From Microbacterium oxydans (GTDB lineage Bacteria > Actinomycetota > Actinomycetes > Actinomycetales > Microbacteriaceae), in contig NZ_FMIR01000017.1 in NCBI RefSeq assembly GCF_900095745.1, positions 62,001 to 126,000 of the forward strand: a stretch of DNA of 64,000 nucleotides, in the 5' to 3' direction. Of the stretch, positions 16,734 to 24,505 are shown piece by piece. Every line of letters begins with the position of its first letter. Positions within the stretch are counted from its first letter, which is position 1. The translations under genes and the position numbers were made by a program. The notes beneath the pieces are model-generated. The model was not told where the DNA came from, did not search any database, and saw only the letters and a program-made list of their open reading frames with translations.

Positions 16734-16749
16734 CCACGTTCGCAGGGGG

Positions 16750-18210
16750 TCAGACCTCGACGCGGTCCTCCGGCGAGATCACCGGGATCGCCGCGGTGAT
16801 CGTCTCGAGCCCGGAGAGACGCGCCGGCGAGAGCTGCTTGACGACCTCGTCACGCGACATCAGACCGGCTTCGACGACCAGGTCCGCGACGCTCCGGTTC
16901 GTCAGGAGAGCGGTCTTCGCGAGCGCCGCAGCGGCCGCGTAGCCGATGAACGGAGTCAGTGCGGTGATGACGCCAACCGATGCACCGACCATCGCGCCGA
17001 GACGATCGCGGTTGGCGGTGATGCCGTCGACGCAGTTGACGCGCAGGGTCCACATCGCCTGGCGCATCCACGTGATCGACTGGAAGATTGAGTGCGCGAT
17101 GACCGGCTCGAACGCGTTCAGCTGGAGCTGGCCCGCCTCGGCGGCCATCGTCACCGTCATATCGGCGCCCGCGACGGCGAACGCGACCTGGTTCACGACC
17201 TCGGGGATGACCGGGTTCACCTTGCCGGGCATGATGCTGGATCCCGCCTGCATCGCCGGGAGGTTGATCTCGCCGAAGCCCGCCTGCGGGCCGGACGAGA
17301 GCAGACGGAGGTCGTTGCAGATCTTCGACAGCTTCATCGCATTGCGCTTGAGCGTCGAGGAGAACGACATGAACGAGCCGGTGTCGCTGGTGGCCTCGAC
17401 GAGGTCGCCGGCCGTGCGCAGGTCGAGCTGCGTGATCTCCCGCAGGTGCTTGAGCACCGCGGGTGCGTAACCGGGGTGCGTGGTGATGCCGGTGCCGATC
17501 GCGGTGGCTCCCATGTTGATCTCGAACATGAGCGACGCGTTCTCGGTGAGCCGCGTGTGGTCGTAGCCGAGGGTCGTGGCGAAGCCGTTGAACTCCTGCC
17601 CGAGGGTCATCGGCACGGCGTCCTGCAACTGGGTGCGCCCGACCTTCAGCACGTCGTGGAACTCGCGGGACTTGCCGAGGAACGACAGCCGCAGCAGGTC
17701 GAGTTCCTCGAGCAGCGAGCGCAGCGTCAGCGACAGACCGATCTTCACTGCGGTCGGATACACGTCATTGGTGGACTGGCTGCGGTTGGTGTGGTCGATC
17801 GGCGACAGGAAGGCGTAATCGCCCTTCTCGCGGCCGGCCAGCTCGAGCGCGATGTTGGTGATGACCTCGTTCGCGTTCATGTTGGTCGAGGTACCGGCAC
17901 CGCCCTGGATGACGCCCACCGTGAACTGCTCGTGGAACTCGCCGTCGATCACGCGCTGCGCGGCACGGTCGATCAGGTCGGCGCGCTCGTGATCCAGCAC
18001 GCCGATCTCGCGGTTCGCCCGCGCACTCGCCTGCTTGACCATCGCCAGGCCGACCACGAGGTCCGGATAGACCGAGATGGGTCGTTTCGTGATCGGGAAG
18101 TTCGCGTCGGCGCGGGCGGTGTGGATCCCCCAGTACGCGTCGACGGGAATCTCCATGCTCCCGAGCGAATCGGTCTCGGTGCGGGTCGGGGTAGGCGCGG
18201 CAGAAGCCAT
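16750..18210 (-). CDS. aspA: Aspartate ammonia-lyase
   Basis: A 486-residue member of the aspartase/fumarase superfamily converting L-aspartate to fumarate and ammonia. The signature GSSIMPGKVNP is near residue 325, and the substrate-binding segments TSTNMNANEV, TNRSQSTNDVYPTA and GRTQLQDAVPMTLGQEF are intact. The IHTARADANFP N-terminus and overall spacing favour aspartase over class II fumarase. A GAGGA ribosome site precedes the ATG. A TAGACT -10 at 18260-18265 lies about 50 bases upstream, so this gene is led. Confidence 0.93.
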   Translation of the reverse strand: MASAAPTPTRTETDSLGSMEIPVDAYWGIHTARADANFPITKRPISVYPDLVVGLAMVKQASARANREIGVLDHERADLIDRAAQRVIDGEFHEQFTVGVIQGGAGTSTNMNANEVITNIALELAGREKGDYAFLSPIDHTNRSQSTNDVYPTAVKIGLSLTLRSLLEELDLLRLSFLGKSREFHDVLKVGRTQLQDAVPMTLGQEFNGFATTLGYDHTRLTENASLMFEINMGATAIGTGITTHPGYAPAVLKHLREITQLDLRTAGDLVEATSDTGSFMSFSSTLKRNAMKLSKICNDLRLLSSGPQAGFGEINLPAMQAGSSIMPGKVNPVIPEVVNQVAFAVAGADMTVTMAAEAGQLQLNAFEPVIAHSIFQSITWMRQAMWTLRVNCVDGITANRDRLGAMVGASVGVITALTPFIGYAAAAALAKTALLTNRSVADLVVEAGLMSRDEVVKQLSPARLSGLETITAAIPVISPEDRVEV

Positions 18211-18259
18211 GTCACATCCTCGTGGGTCGTGGCGGGTGAGAAAGGTGGGGGATGCCCTC

Positions 18260-18265
18260 AGTCTA
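18260..18265 (-). promoter_or_regulatory. -10 box upstream of aspA
   Basis: TAGACT on the lower strand, 50 bases before the aspA ATG, just inside the gap before the phosphoesterase stop. Confidence 0.45.
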
Positions 18266-18271
18266 CGCCGC

Positions 18272-19192
18272 TCACCGGGCGGGCTTGCGGGAGAACGCCT
18301 CGAGTCGCTCCTCCGGCGTGAGCGCCGCCATCCGCTCGAGCCACTCCGCGGAGAAGTAGTCCCCGGTCGTGGCCTGGGTCACCGGCACCACCGTGTGCGT
18401 GATCGTCTGCGGATACACGTGCACGAGCTGGAAAGCCTGGGCTGCGTCCATGCCGTTCACCTCGGACGACGGACGCGCCACGTTCATCGTGTAGCACGTG
18501 GCTGACGCGACGCTCACGGGGACGCCGGCGAACGTGCCCTGCGACGAGTAGTGCAGATGCCCGGCGAGGATGCCGCGGACGTCGGTCCCGCGGATGACCT
18601 CTGCGAGCTCGTCCTGATGCCGCAGCTCCAGGATGTCGAAGAGCGGCAGATGACTCGGGAGCGGTGGATGATGCATCGCGAGCAGGGTGCCGTGAGGGGC
18701 AGGGTCCGCGAGCGCATCGGCGAGCCAGGACAGCTGCCCCTGATCGATGTCGCCGTGATGCCAGCCGGGGACGCTGGTGTCGAGAGCGATGAGGCGAAGC
18801 CCGTCGAGGTCCCAGATGCCCGTCACCGGGTCTTCGGTCGGCTCCGCGTCGAGCAGTCCTGCCCGCAGGGCCGGGCGTTCGTCGTGGTTGCCCGCGACCC
18901 AGATGAGCGGAGCATCCAACTCGTCCGCCACCGGCTCGACGGCGTTCCTCAGTCGACGATAAGCATCGGGCTCGCCCAGATCGGCGAGGTCGCCGGTGAC
19001 GACGATCGCCGACGGATGCGGGTGCACGGCCTTGATCGCATCGAGCGTTCGGGCGAAGTTCGCCTCGACGTCGTACCGACCGCCGAGCCGGGCTCCCTCT
19101 GCGAGGAAGTGCGGATCGCTCACATGAATCAGCACATGGCTCGCGGGCTCATGGCGGCCGAAGGCATACACGTTTCCGGTTCCTGCGGACAT
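18272..19192 (-). CDS. Calcineurin-like metallophosphoesterase (CpdA/Icc type)
   Basis: A 306-residue phosphodiesterase with a dinuclear metal site. All five motifs are present: HVSDPHFL near residue 24, VTGDLADLG near 65, GNHDE near 101, MHHPPLPSHLPLFD near 170 and AGHLHYSSQG near 210. This set is typical of the cyclic-nucleotide phosphodiesterase CpdA and its relatives, although cAMP specificity is not proven by sequence. Transcription appears leaderless from TAGGCT at 19199. It converges on nothing; aspA follows on the same strand. Confidence 0.9.
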   Translation of the reverse strand: MSAGTGNVYAFGRHEPASHVLIHVSDPHFLAEGARLGGRYDVEANFARTLDAIKAVHPHPSAIVVTGDLADLGEPDAYRRLRNAVEPVADELDAPLIWVAGNHDERPALRAGLLDAEPTEDPVTGIWDLDGLRLIALDTSVPGWHHGDIDQGQLSWLADALADPAPHGTLLAMHHPPLPSHLPLFDILELRHQDELAEVIRGTDVRGILAGHLHYSSQGTFAGVPVSVASATCYTMNVARPSSEVNGMDAAQAFQLVHVYPQTITHTVVPVTQATTGDYFSAEWLERMAALTPEERLEAFSRKPAR

Positions 19193-19198
19193 GCCAAC

Positions 19199-19204
19199 AG
19201 CCTA
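19199..19204 (-). promoter_or_regulatory. -10 box, leaderless phosphoesterase gene
   Basis: TAGGCT (lower strand) six bases before the ATG at 19192. Confidence 0.6.
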
Positions 19205-19251
19205 GGCCTCGACCCCGCGCCGGCGTTCGACCTGCAGACGCCGCGCTCGGG

Positions 19252-19587
19252 TCAGTGCCCGATGACGAGGAGCAGGATGCCGGCGACCACAGCGGCGGCG
19301 CACAGCGCGAAGCACCCGTACGCGCCGAAGAGCGCCAGGGTCTTCTGCCCCTCGGTGAGCGGGCTCTTGCGCGCCGCCTTCGCCGCCTGCTTCTCCGCGC
19401 GCTTAAGCTCCTTCTCCGTGATCACCGTGATCGCATCCGTGAACTCGGCGGGGCTCACCACCGGGGCGCGACCGCTGCGCACCAGCAGACGGAGGCCGAG
19501 GGCGTAGAAGGTGACGATGGCTGTCGCGCCGACGAGCGCGGCGAGGAACACCTGGAGGAACGCGATCCAGTCGATGACGACGTTCAT
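19252..19587 (-). CDS. Small two-helix membrane protein linked to PiT transporter
   Basis: A 111-residue protein with one hydrophobic helix at residues about 7-32, a Lys/Ala-rich amphipathic middle (TEKELKRAEKQAAKAARK) and a second helix at about 80-108. Its ATG overlaps the stop of the phosphate transporter gene as ATGA, so it is translationally coupled to it. I do not recognise a family; similar small proteins follow PiT genes in Actinobacteria, which suggests an accessory role in phosphate transport. Confidence 0.7.
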   Translation of the reverse strand: MNVVIDWIAFLQVFLAALVGATAIVTFYALGLRLLVRSGRAPVVSPAEFTDAITVITEKELKRAEKQAAKAARKSPLTEGQKTLALFGAYGCFALCAAAVVAGILLLVIGH

Positions 19588-20963
19588 TCCGATTCCCCAT
19601 TCCGATTCGCGTCCGAGTCCTTCGACGACGAGGCAGACTTGGCGCCCTTGACGTTCGCCTTTGCCTGAGCCTTCTTCTTCGCCTTGGCCTGCGCATCCTT
19701 CTTCGCCTGAGCTTTCACCTGCTCACGGGCTTCGGCACGGGCCTTCGCCTCGGCCTTGGCCTGCTGGATGCGCTGCTGACGACGCGTCGGCGGCGGCATG
19801 TCCGGAAGCTCGATGGCCATGCCCGACTCGGCGACGTCGCTCATCGCATTCGCGGACGTGACCGCGTCGCGGCGCGAGCGCATGAACAGTCCGAGGATGA
19901 TCAGCACCGCGATGACCGCGTCGATCACCACTCCCCAGTTTCCGAGCCACACGACGAGAAGGGCGGCGAGAGCGCCGACGGCTCCCGCTGCGGGGAGGGT
20001 GAGCAGCCAGCCGACGCCGATCCGACCCGCCGTCCGCCAGCGGACCGTGGAGCCCCTGCGACCGAGGCCGGAGCCGATCACAGAGCCCGATGCCACCTGC
20101 GTGGTCGAGAGAGCGAAGCCGAGGGCGCTGGAGGCCAGGATGGTCGCTGCCGTCGAGCTCTCCGCCGCGAAGCCCTGTGCGGGCTTCACATCGGTGAGTC
20201 CCTTGCCGAGGGTCCGGATGATGCGCCAGCCGCCGAGGTACGTGCCGAGTGCGATCGTGAAGGCGCAGGCGATGATCACCCAGAGCTGCGGTTCGTGGTG
20301 CACGCCGGACTGCCAGCCGATCGTGATCAGCGCGAGGGTGATGACGCCCATCGTCTTCTGCGCGTCGTTGGTGCCGTGCGCGAGGGCGACCAGGGAGGAC
20401 GTGAAGATCTGACCCCAGCGGAAGCCGTCGCGACCGTCGGGCTTGCTGTCGTAGCGTCGTGTGATCGAGTAGGCGATCTTCGTCGCTGCGAAGGCGATGA
20501 GGCCTGCGGTGACGGGGGCGATGAGCGCCGGCAGCACGATCTTCGAGAGCACCATCCCGAAGTCGATCGCGCCCAACCCGGCCCCCACGAGCGTGGCGCC
20601 GATGAGGCCACCGAACAGTGCGTGCGACGAGCTCGACGGAAGGCCGAGGAGCCAGGTCAGCATGTTCCACGTGATGGCGCCGATCAGGCCCGCGAAGATC
20701 AGGGACAGGAACAGATCCGCCCCCGCGGAGATGATCGCATCTTCACGGATGATGCCACCGGAGATCGTCTTGGACACCTCGGTGGACAGGAACGCCCCCA
20801 CCAGGTTCAGGACGGCGGCGAGGAGGACGGCGGTCTTGGGCTTGAGCGCGCCGGTGGCGATCGGCGTCGCCATGGCATTCGCCGTGTCGTGAAAGCCGTT
20901 GGTGAAGTCGAAGAAGAGTGCCAGCGCGATGACAAGCACGACGATGAGGGCTGCGGTTTCCAC
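19584..20963 (-). CDS. pit: Inorganic phosphate transporter, PiT family
   Basis: A 459-residue low-affinity phosphate symporter. The two PD001131-type repeats are clear: FDFTNGFHDTANAMATPI near residue 16 and ALAHGTNDAQKTMGVI near 195. About ten helices are predicted. I chose the GTG at 20963 because the protein then begins METAALIVVLVIALALFFD, typical of actinobacterial PiT; the 23 further upstream residues are Ser/Thr-rich and not conserved. The last 70 or so residues form an unusual Lys/Ala/Gln/Glu-rich cytoplasmic tail likely to be helical, ending in a Ser/Asp/Asn-rich segment. Coupled to the small membrane protein gene downstream. Confidence 0.92.
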   Translation of the reverse strand: METAALIVVLVIALALFFDFTNGFHDTANAMATPIATGALKPKTAVLLAAVLNLVGAFLSTEVSKTISGGIIREDAIISAGADLFLSLIFAGLIGAITWNMLTWLLGLPSSSSHALFGGLIGATLVGAGLGAIDFGMVLSKIVLPALIAPVTAGLIAFAATKIAYSITRRYDSKPDGRDGFRWGQIFTSSLVALAHGTNDAQKTMGVITLALITIGWQSGVHHEPQLWVIIACAFTIALGTYLGGWRIIRTLGKGLTDVKPAQGFAAESSTAATILASSALGFALSTTQVASGSVIGSGLGRRGSTVRWRTAGRIGVGWLLTLPAAGAVGALAALLVVWLGNWGVVIDAVIAVLIILGLFMRSRRDAVTSANAMSDVAESGMAIELPDMPPPTRRQQRIQQAKAEAKARAEAREQVKAQAKKDAQAKAKKKAQAKANVKGAKSASSSKDSDANRNGESE

Positions 20964-21107
20964 CGTTCGCTTTCGGTCGTTTGAGGAAGAAGGAGATGTC
21001 GACGTGATCGACGTGACGAACGAAGAGTTCACCGTGGGTTTGACTTCCGTTAACCGGCCCCGCTAAATCCTCCCACCCTCCCCCGTGCCGGTCAACTCGA
21101 CCTGGGA

Positions 21108-21113
21108 TAGCGT
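21108..21113 (+). promoter_or_regulatory. -10 box, leaderless oligopeptidase B gene
   Basis: TAGCGT six bases before the GTG at 21120. Confidence 0.6.
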
Positions 21114-21119
21114 GGGACG

Positions 21120-23219
21120 GTGACTGACGCTCCTCTCGCTGCCCGCCGCTCCACGCTCCGCACGCACCACGGTGACACCTTCGACGACCCGTACGAGTGG
21201 ATGCGGGCGAAGGACTCCGCAGAGGTCATCGCGCACCTCGAGGCGGAGAACGCCCACACCGACGCCGAAACGGCACACCTCGCCGATCTGCGCGAGCGAC
21301 TCTTCGAGGAGATCAAGAGCCGCGTGCAGGAGACCGATCTGTCCGTGCCCACCCGACGCGGCGACTGGTGGTACTACAGCCGCACCGAAGAGGGCGCGCA
21401 GTACGGCATCCATTGCCGGGCCGCAGCAGCGCACGACGACTGGACTCCCCCGAAGCTCGAGGCCGGCGTGCCGGTTCCCGGCGAGGTCGTCCTGCTCGAC
21501 GGGAATGTCGAGTCCGACGGGCACGAATTCTTCTCGCTCGGGGCGTTCGACACCTCCGACGACGCGACGAAGCTGCTGTGGTCGACCGACTTCGAGGGCG
21601 ATGAGCTGTACACGGTGCACGTGCGCGACCTCGTCTCGGGCCAAACCCTCGACGACGAGATCCCGAACGCCGGCGGCGCGTTCTTCACCCCGGACGGCAC
21701 CGGAGTTCTCTACACGACGCGGGATGAGGCCTGGCGGCCCGACACCCTGTGGCTGCACCGTCTCGGTACGCCGGTCGCGGATGATGTGCAGCTGTTCCAC
21801 GAACCCGACGAGAAGTTCTGGCTCGGCGCCGGGATCACCCGCAGCCGCCGCTACCTCGTGATCGGCGTCGGTTCGAGCATCACCAGCGAGGAGTACCTCG
21901 TCGACCTGACCGGCGACCTCACCGCGGCACCGCGCCTGGTCTGGCCGCGCCAAGAGGGAGTGGAGTACTCGATCGATCACGCCGTGGTGGACGGCGAGGA
22001 CCGGCTCTTCATCCTGCACAACGACGGCGCCCTCGACTTCGAGCTCGTCTCGGTGGCGGCGTCCGAGCCTCAGGGCGAGCGGCGCCGGGTCGTCGCCCAT
22101 GAGGCGGGCAGGCGTCTGCTCGGCATGGATGCGTTCCGCGACTTCGCCACGATCGAATACCGCAGCGAAGGGCTCGAGCGCGTCGGGCTTCTCGACTACA
22201 CCACGAACGCCGTCGACGAGATCCCCTTCGACGAGCCGCTGTACTCGGCCGGAGTGAGCGGGAACCCCGAGTGGCACTCCCCCTTCCTGCGACTCGGATA
22301 CACGTCGTTCGTCACGCCCGGCACGGTATACGACCTCGACCTGTCGAACCGCGAGCTGGTCCTGCGCAAGCAGGTGACCGTCCTCGGCGGGTACGACCCG
22401 GACGAGTATGGCCAGAGGCGCGAATGGGCGACGGCATCAGACGGGGTGCGGGTGCCGATCTCGCTCGTGTGGAAGCGCTCATTCGGCGAGCCCGGCGTGG
22501 AAGCACGCCCCGTGCATCTCTACGGCTACGGTTCCTACGAGCATTCGATCGACCCCGGGTTCTCGGTCGCGCGGCTCTCGGAGCTCGATCGCGGCGTGAT
22601 CTTCGCGGTCGCTCACGTGCGCGGCGGCGGCGAGATGGGCCGCCAGTGGTACGAAGACGGAAAGCTGCTCAGCAAGCGCAACACCTTCACGGACTTCGTC
22701 TCCTGCGGAGAGCACCTGGTCGCGACCGGCGTGACCACGCCGAGCCGGCTGGTCGCCGAGGGCGGCAGCGCCGGCGGCCTGCTGATGGGCGCGGTCGCCA
22801 ACCTCGCGCCCGAACTCTTCGCCGGAGTCCTCGCGGGGGTGCCGTTCGTGGACGCATTGACGACGATCCTCGACCCGTCCCTGCCGCTGACCGTGATCGA
22901 GTGGGACGAATGGGGCGATCCTCTCCACGATGCCGACGTGTACGAGTACATGAAGTCGTACTCTCCGTACGAGAACGTCCGAGACGGCGTCCGTTACCCG
23001 CGAATCCTCGCGGTGACATCGCTCAATGACACCCGCGTGCTCTACGTGGAGCCGGCGAAGTGGGTCGCACGCCTGCGCGAGGCCGGTGCCTCCGATGTGC
23101 TCCTCAAGTGCGAGATGGTCGCCGGGCACGGCGGCGTGAGCGGACGCTACAACTCGTGGCGCGAGCGCGCCTTCGAGCTCGCCTGGCTGCTCGACACGCT
23201 CGGCCTCGCCGAGGTCTGA
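21120..23219 (+). CDS. ptrB: Oligopeptidase B (S9A prolyl-oligopeptidase family)
   Basis: A 699-residue cytosolic serine peptidase that cleaves short peptides after basic residues. An N-terminal seven-bladed propeller is followed by the hydrolase domain. The nucleophile lies in EGGSAGGLLMG near residue 550, the acid in SLNDTRVLYVEPAKW near 640, and the His in MVAGHGGVSGRY near 672. The VRGGGEMGRQWYEDGKLLSK segment is the oligopeptidase B hallmark. No signal peptide. The start GTG fits a leaderless transcript. Confidence 0.93.
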   Translation: MTDAPLAARRSTLRTHHGDTFDDPYEWMRAKDSAEVIAHLEAENAHTDAETAHLADLRERLFEEIKSRVQETDLSVPTRRGDWWYYSRTEEGAQYGIHCRAAAAHDDWTPPKLEAGVPVPGEVVLLDGNVESDGHEFFSLGAFDTSDDATKLLWSTDFEGDELYTVHVRDLVSGQTLDDEIPNAGGAFFTPDGTGVLYTTRDEAWRPDTLWLHRLGTPVADDVQLFHEPDEKFWLGAGITRSRRYLVIGVGSSITSEEYLVDLTGDLTAAPRLVWPRQEGVEYSIDHAVVDGEDRLFILHNDGALDFELVSVAASEPQGERRRVVAHEAGRRLLGMDAFRDFATIEYRSEGLERVGLLDYTTNAVDEIPFDEPLYSAGVSGNPEWHSPFLRLGYTSFVTPGTVYDLDLSNRELVLRKQVTVLGGYDPDEYGQRREWATASDGVRVPISLVWKRSFGEPGVEARPVHLYGYGSYEHSIDPGFSVARLSELDRGVIFAVAHVRGGGEMGRQWYEDGKLLSKRNTFTDFVSCGEHLVATGVTTPSRLVAEGGSAGGLLMGAVANLAPELFAGVLAGVPFVDALTTILDPSLPLTVIEWDEWGDPLHDADVYEYMKSYSPYENVRDGVRYPRILAVTSLNDTRVLYVEPAKWVARLREAGASDVLLKCEMVAGHGGVSGRYNSWRERAFELAWLLDTLGLAEV

Positions 23220-23228
23220 GACGCGACG

Positions 23229-23262
23229 ACGAAGCCCGCCCGTGCGAACGGGCGGGCTTCGT
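23229..23262. terminator. Bidirectional terminator between ptrB and pfkA
   Basis: A perfect 15-bp stem (23229-23243 with 23248-23262) and a GCGA tetraloop separate two converging genes. Confidence 0.85.
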
Positions 23263-23274
23263 GGAGCTGAAGGC

Positions 23275-24303
23275 TCAACCGAAGAGTGCGGCGGCCTCGT
23301 CGTAGCGGTAGCGCGGAACGGTGTTCAGCTCGCCCAGCGCGTCGGCGAACGGGACCCGGACGATGTCGGTGCCCTGCATCGCCACCATCTGACCCCAGGC
23401 GCCGTCGACGAGCGCGTCCGCGGCGTGCAGTCCCAGTCGCGTCGCGAGGACCCGGTCGAACGCCGACGGGGAACCGCCGCGCTGGATGTGGCCAAGGATC
23501 GTGGCGCGCGTCTCGATGCCCGTGATGCGCTCGATCTCGGGAGCGATCAGATCGCCGATGCCACCCAGCCGGGGCCGGTTGAAGGCGTCGAGCCCCTTGT
23601 CGCTGTATGCCTCGTCCATGCCGAGGAGCTTGAAGCCTTCGGAGACGACGACCAGGGGGGCACGGCCGCGGTCGTGGGCGCTGGTCACCAGCTCGGTGAC
23701 GTCGTCGATCGACATCGGCACCTCGGGGATGCAGATCACGTGCGCGCCGGCGGCCATACCGGCGTGCAGGGCGATCCAGCCGACATGACGGCCCATGACC
23801 TCGGCGACCATGCACCGCTGGTGGGAGTCGCCCGTGGTGCGGAGCCTGTCCATCGCGTCCGTGGCGATGTTCACCGCCGTGTCGAAGCCGAACGAATAGT
23901 CCGTCGCCTGCAGGTCGTTGTCGATCGTCTTGGGGACCCCGATGACCTTGATGCCGTCCTTCGCCAGACGGTCGGCGGCGGCGAGCGTGCCCTCGCCGCC
24001 GATCGCGATGATGCCGTCGATCTTGTGCCCGTAGAGGGTCTTGGCGATGTTCTCCGCTCCGCCGCGCTCACCCTCGTAAGGGTTCGTGCGGCTGGTGCCG
24101 AGGATCGTGCCGCCGACCTTGGACAGGCCCTTCACCTCGTGACGCGTGAGCGGCATGAAGTCGCCGTCGACCAGCCCGCGCCATCCGTCACGGATGCCGA
24201 CGAACTCCAGGTCGTACGTGGTGGTGCCCTTGAGCACGATGCCGCGGATGACCGCGTTGAGGCCGGGGCAGTCGCCGCCGCTCGTCAGGATGCCGATCTT
24301 CAT
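23275..24303 (-). CDS. pfkA: 6-phosphofructokinase
   Basis: A 342-residue glycolytic enzyme phosphorylating fructose 6-phosphate. Key motifs are LTSGGDCPGLNAVIRG at the N-terminus, AIGGEGTLAAADRLA near residue 103, PKTIDNDLQATDYSFGFDTA near 125 with the catalytic Asp, MGRHVGWIAL near 170 and HIQRGGSPSAFDR near 280. GGEGT carries the Gly of ATP-using enzymes, while PKTIDND carries the Lys seen in PPi-type and group III actinobacterial enzymes; ATP is therefore the more likely donor. A TAGTGT box at 24361-24366 may be its -10. Divergence from an empty 200-base region precedes the helicase gene. Confidence 0.93.
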   Translation of the reverse strand: MKIGILTSGGDCPGLNAVIRGIVLKGTTTYDLEFVGIRDGWRGLVDGDFMPLTRHEVKGLSKVGGTILGTSRTNPYEGERGGAENIAKTLYGHKIDGIIAIGGEGTLAAADRLAKDGIKVIGVPKTIDNDLQATDYSFGFDTAVNIATDAMDRLRTTGDSHQRCMVAEVMGRHVGWIALHAGMAAGAHVICIPEVPMSIDDVTELVTSAHDRGRAPLVVVSEGFKLLGMDEAYSDKGLDAFNRPRLGGIGDLIAPEIERITGIETRATILGHIQRGGSPSAFDRVLATRLGLHAADALVDGAWGQMVAMQGTDIVRVPFADALGELNTVPRYRYDEAAALFG

Positions 24304-24360
24304 GCTGGTGCCTTCAGACGTTCGGGAGATGGGGGAAAGAGGCGACGCTGCCTTCGATCG

Positions 24361-24366
24361 ACACTA
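24361..24366 (-). promoter_or_regulatory. Possible -10 of pfkA
   Basis: TAGTGT on the lower strand, 58 bases before the pfkA start; no good -35 is visible. Confidence 0.35.
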
Positions 24367-24505
24367 GCGCCCCGCGTACCCGGGCGCCATTCGAAGCCGA
24401 CGAAAACCGTCGATCTTGACACCGCGATCCGCCGATATCGAGGAACTTCCTGATCTCGGACGTCGAAGAGGCAAAACCGACGTTAAGAATCGGCGTTCTT
24501 CGCGC

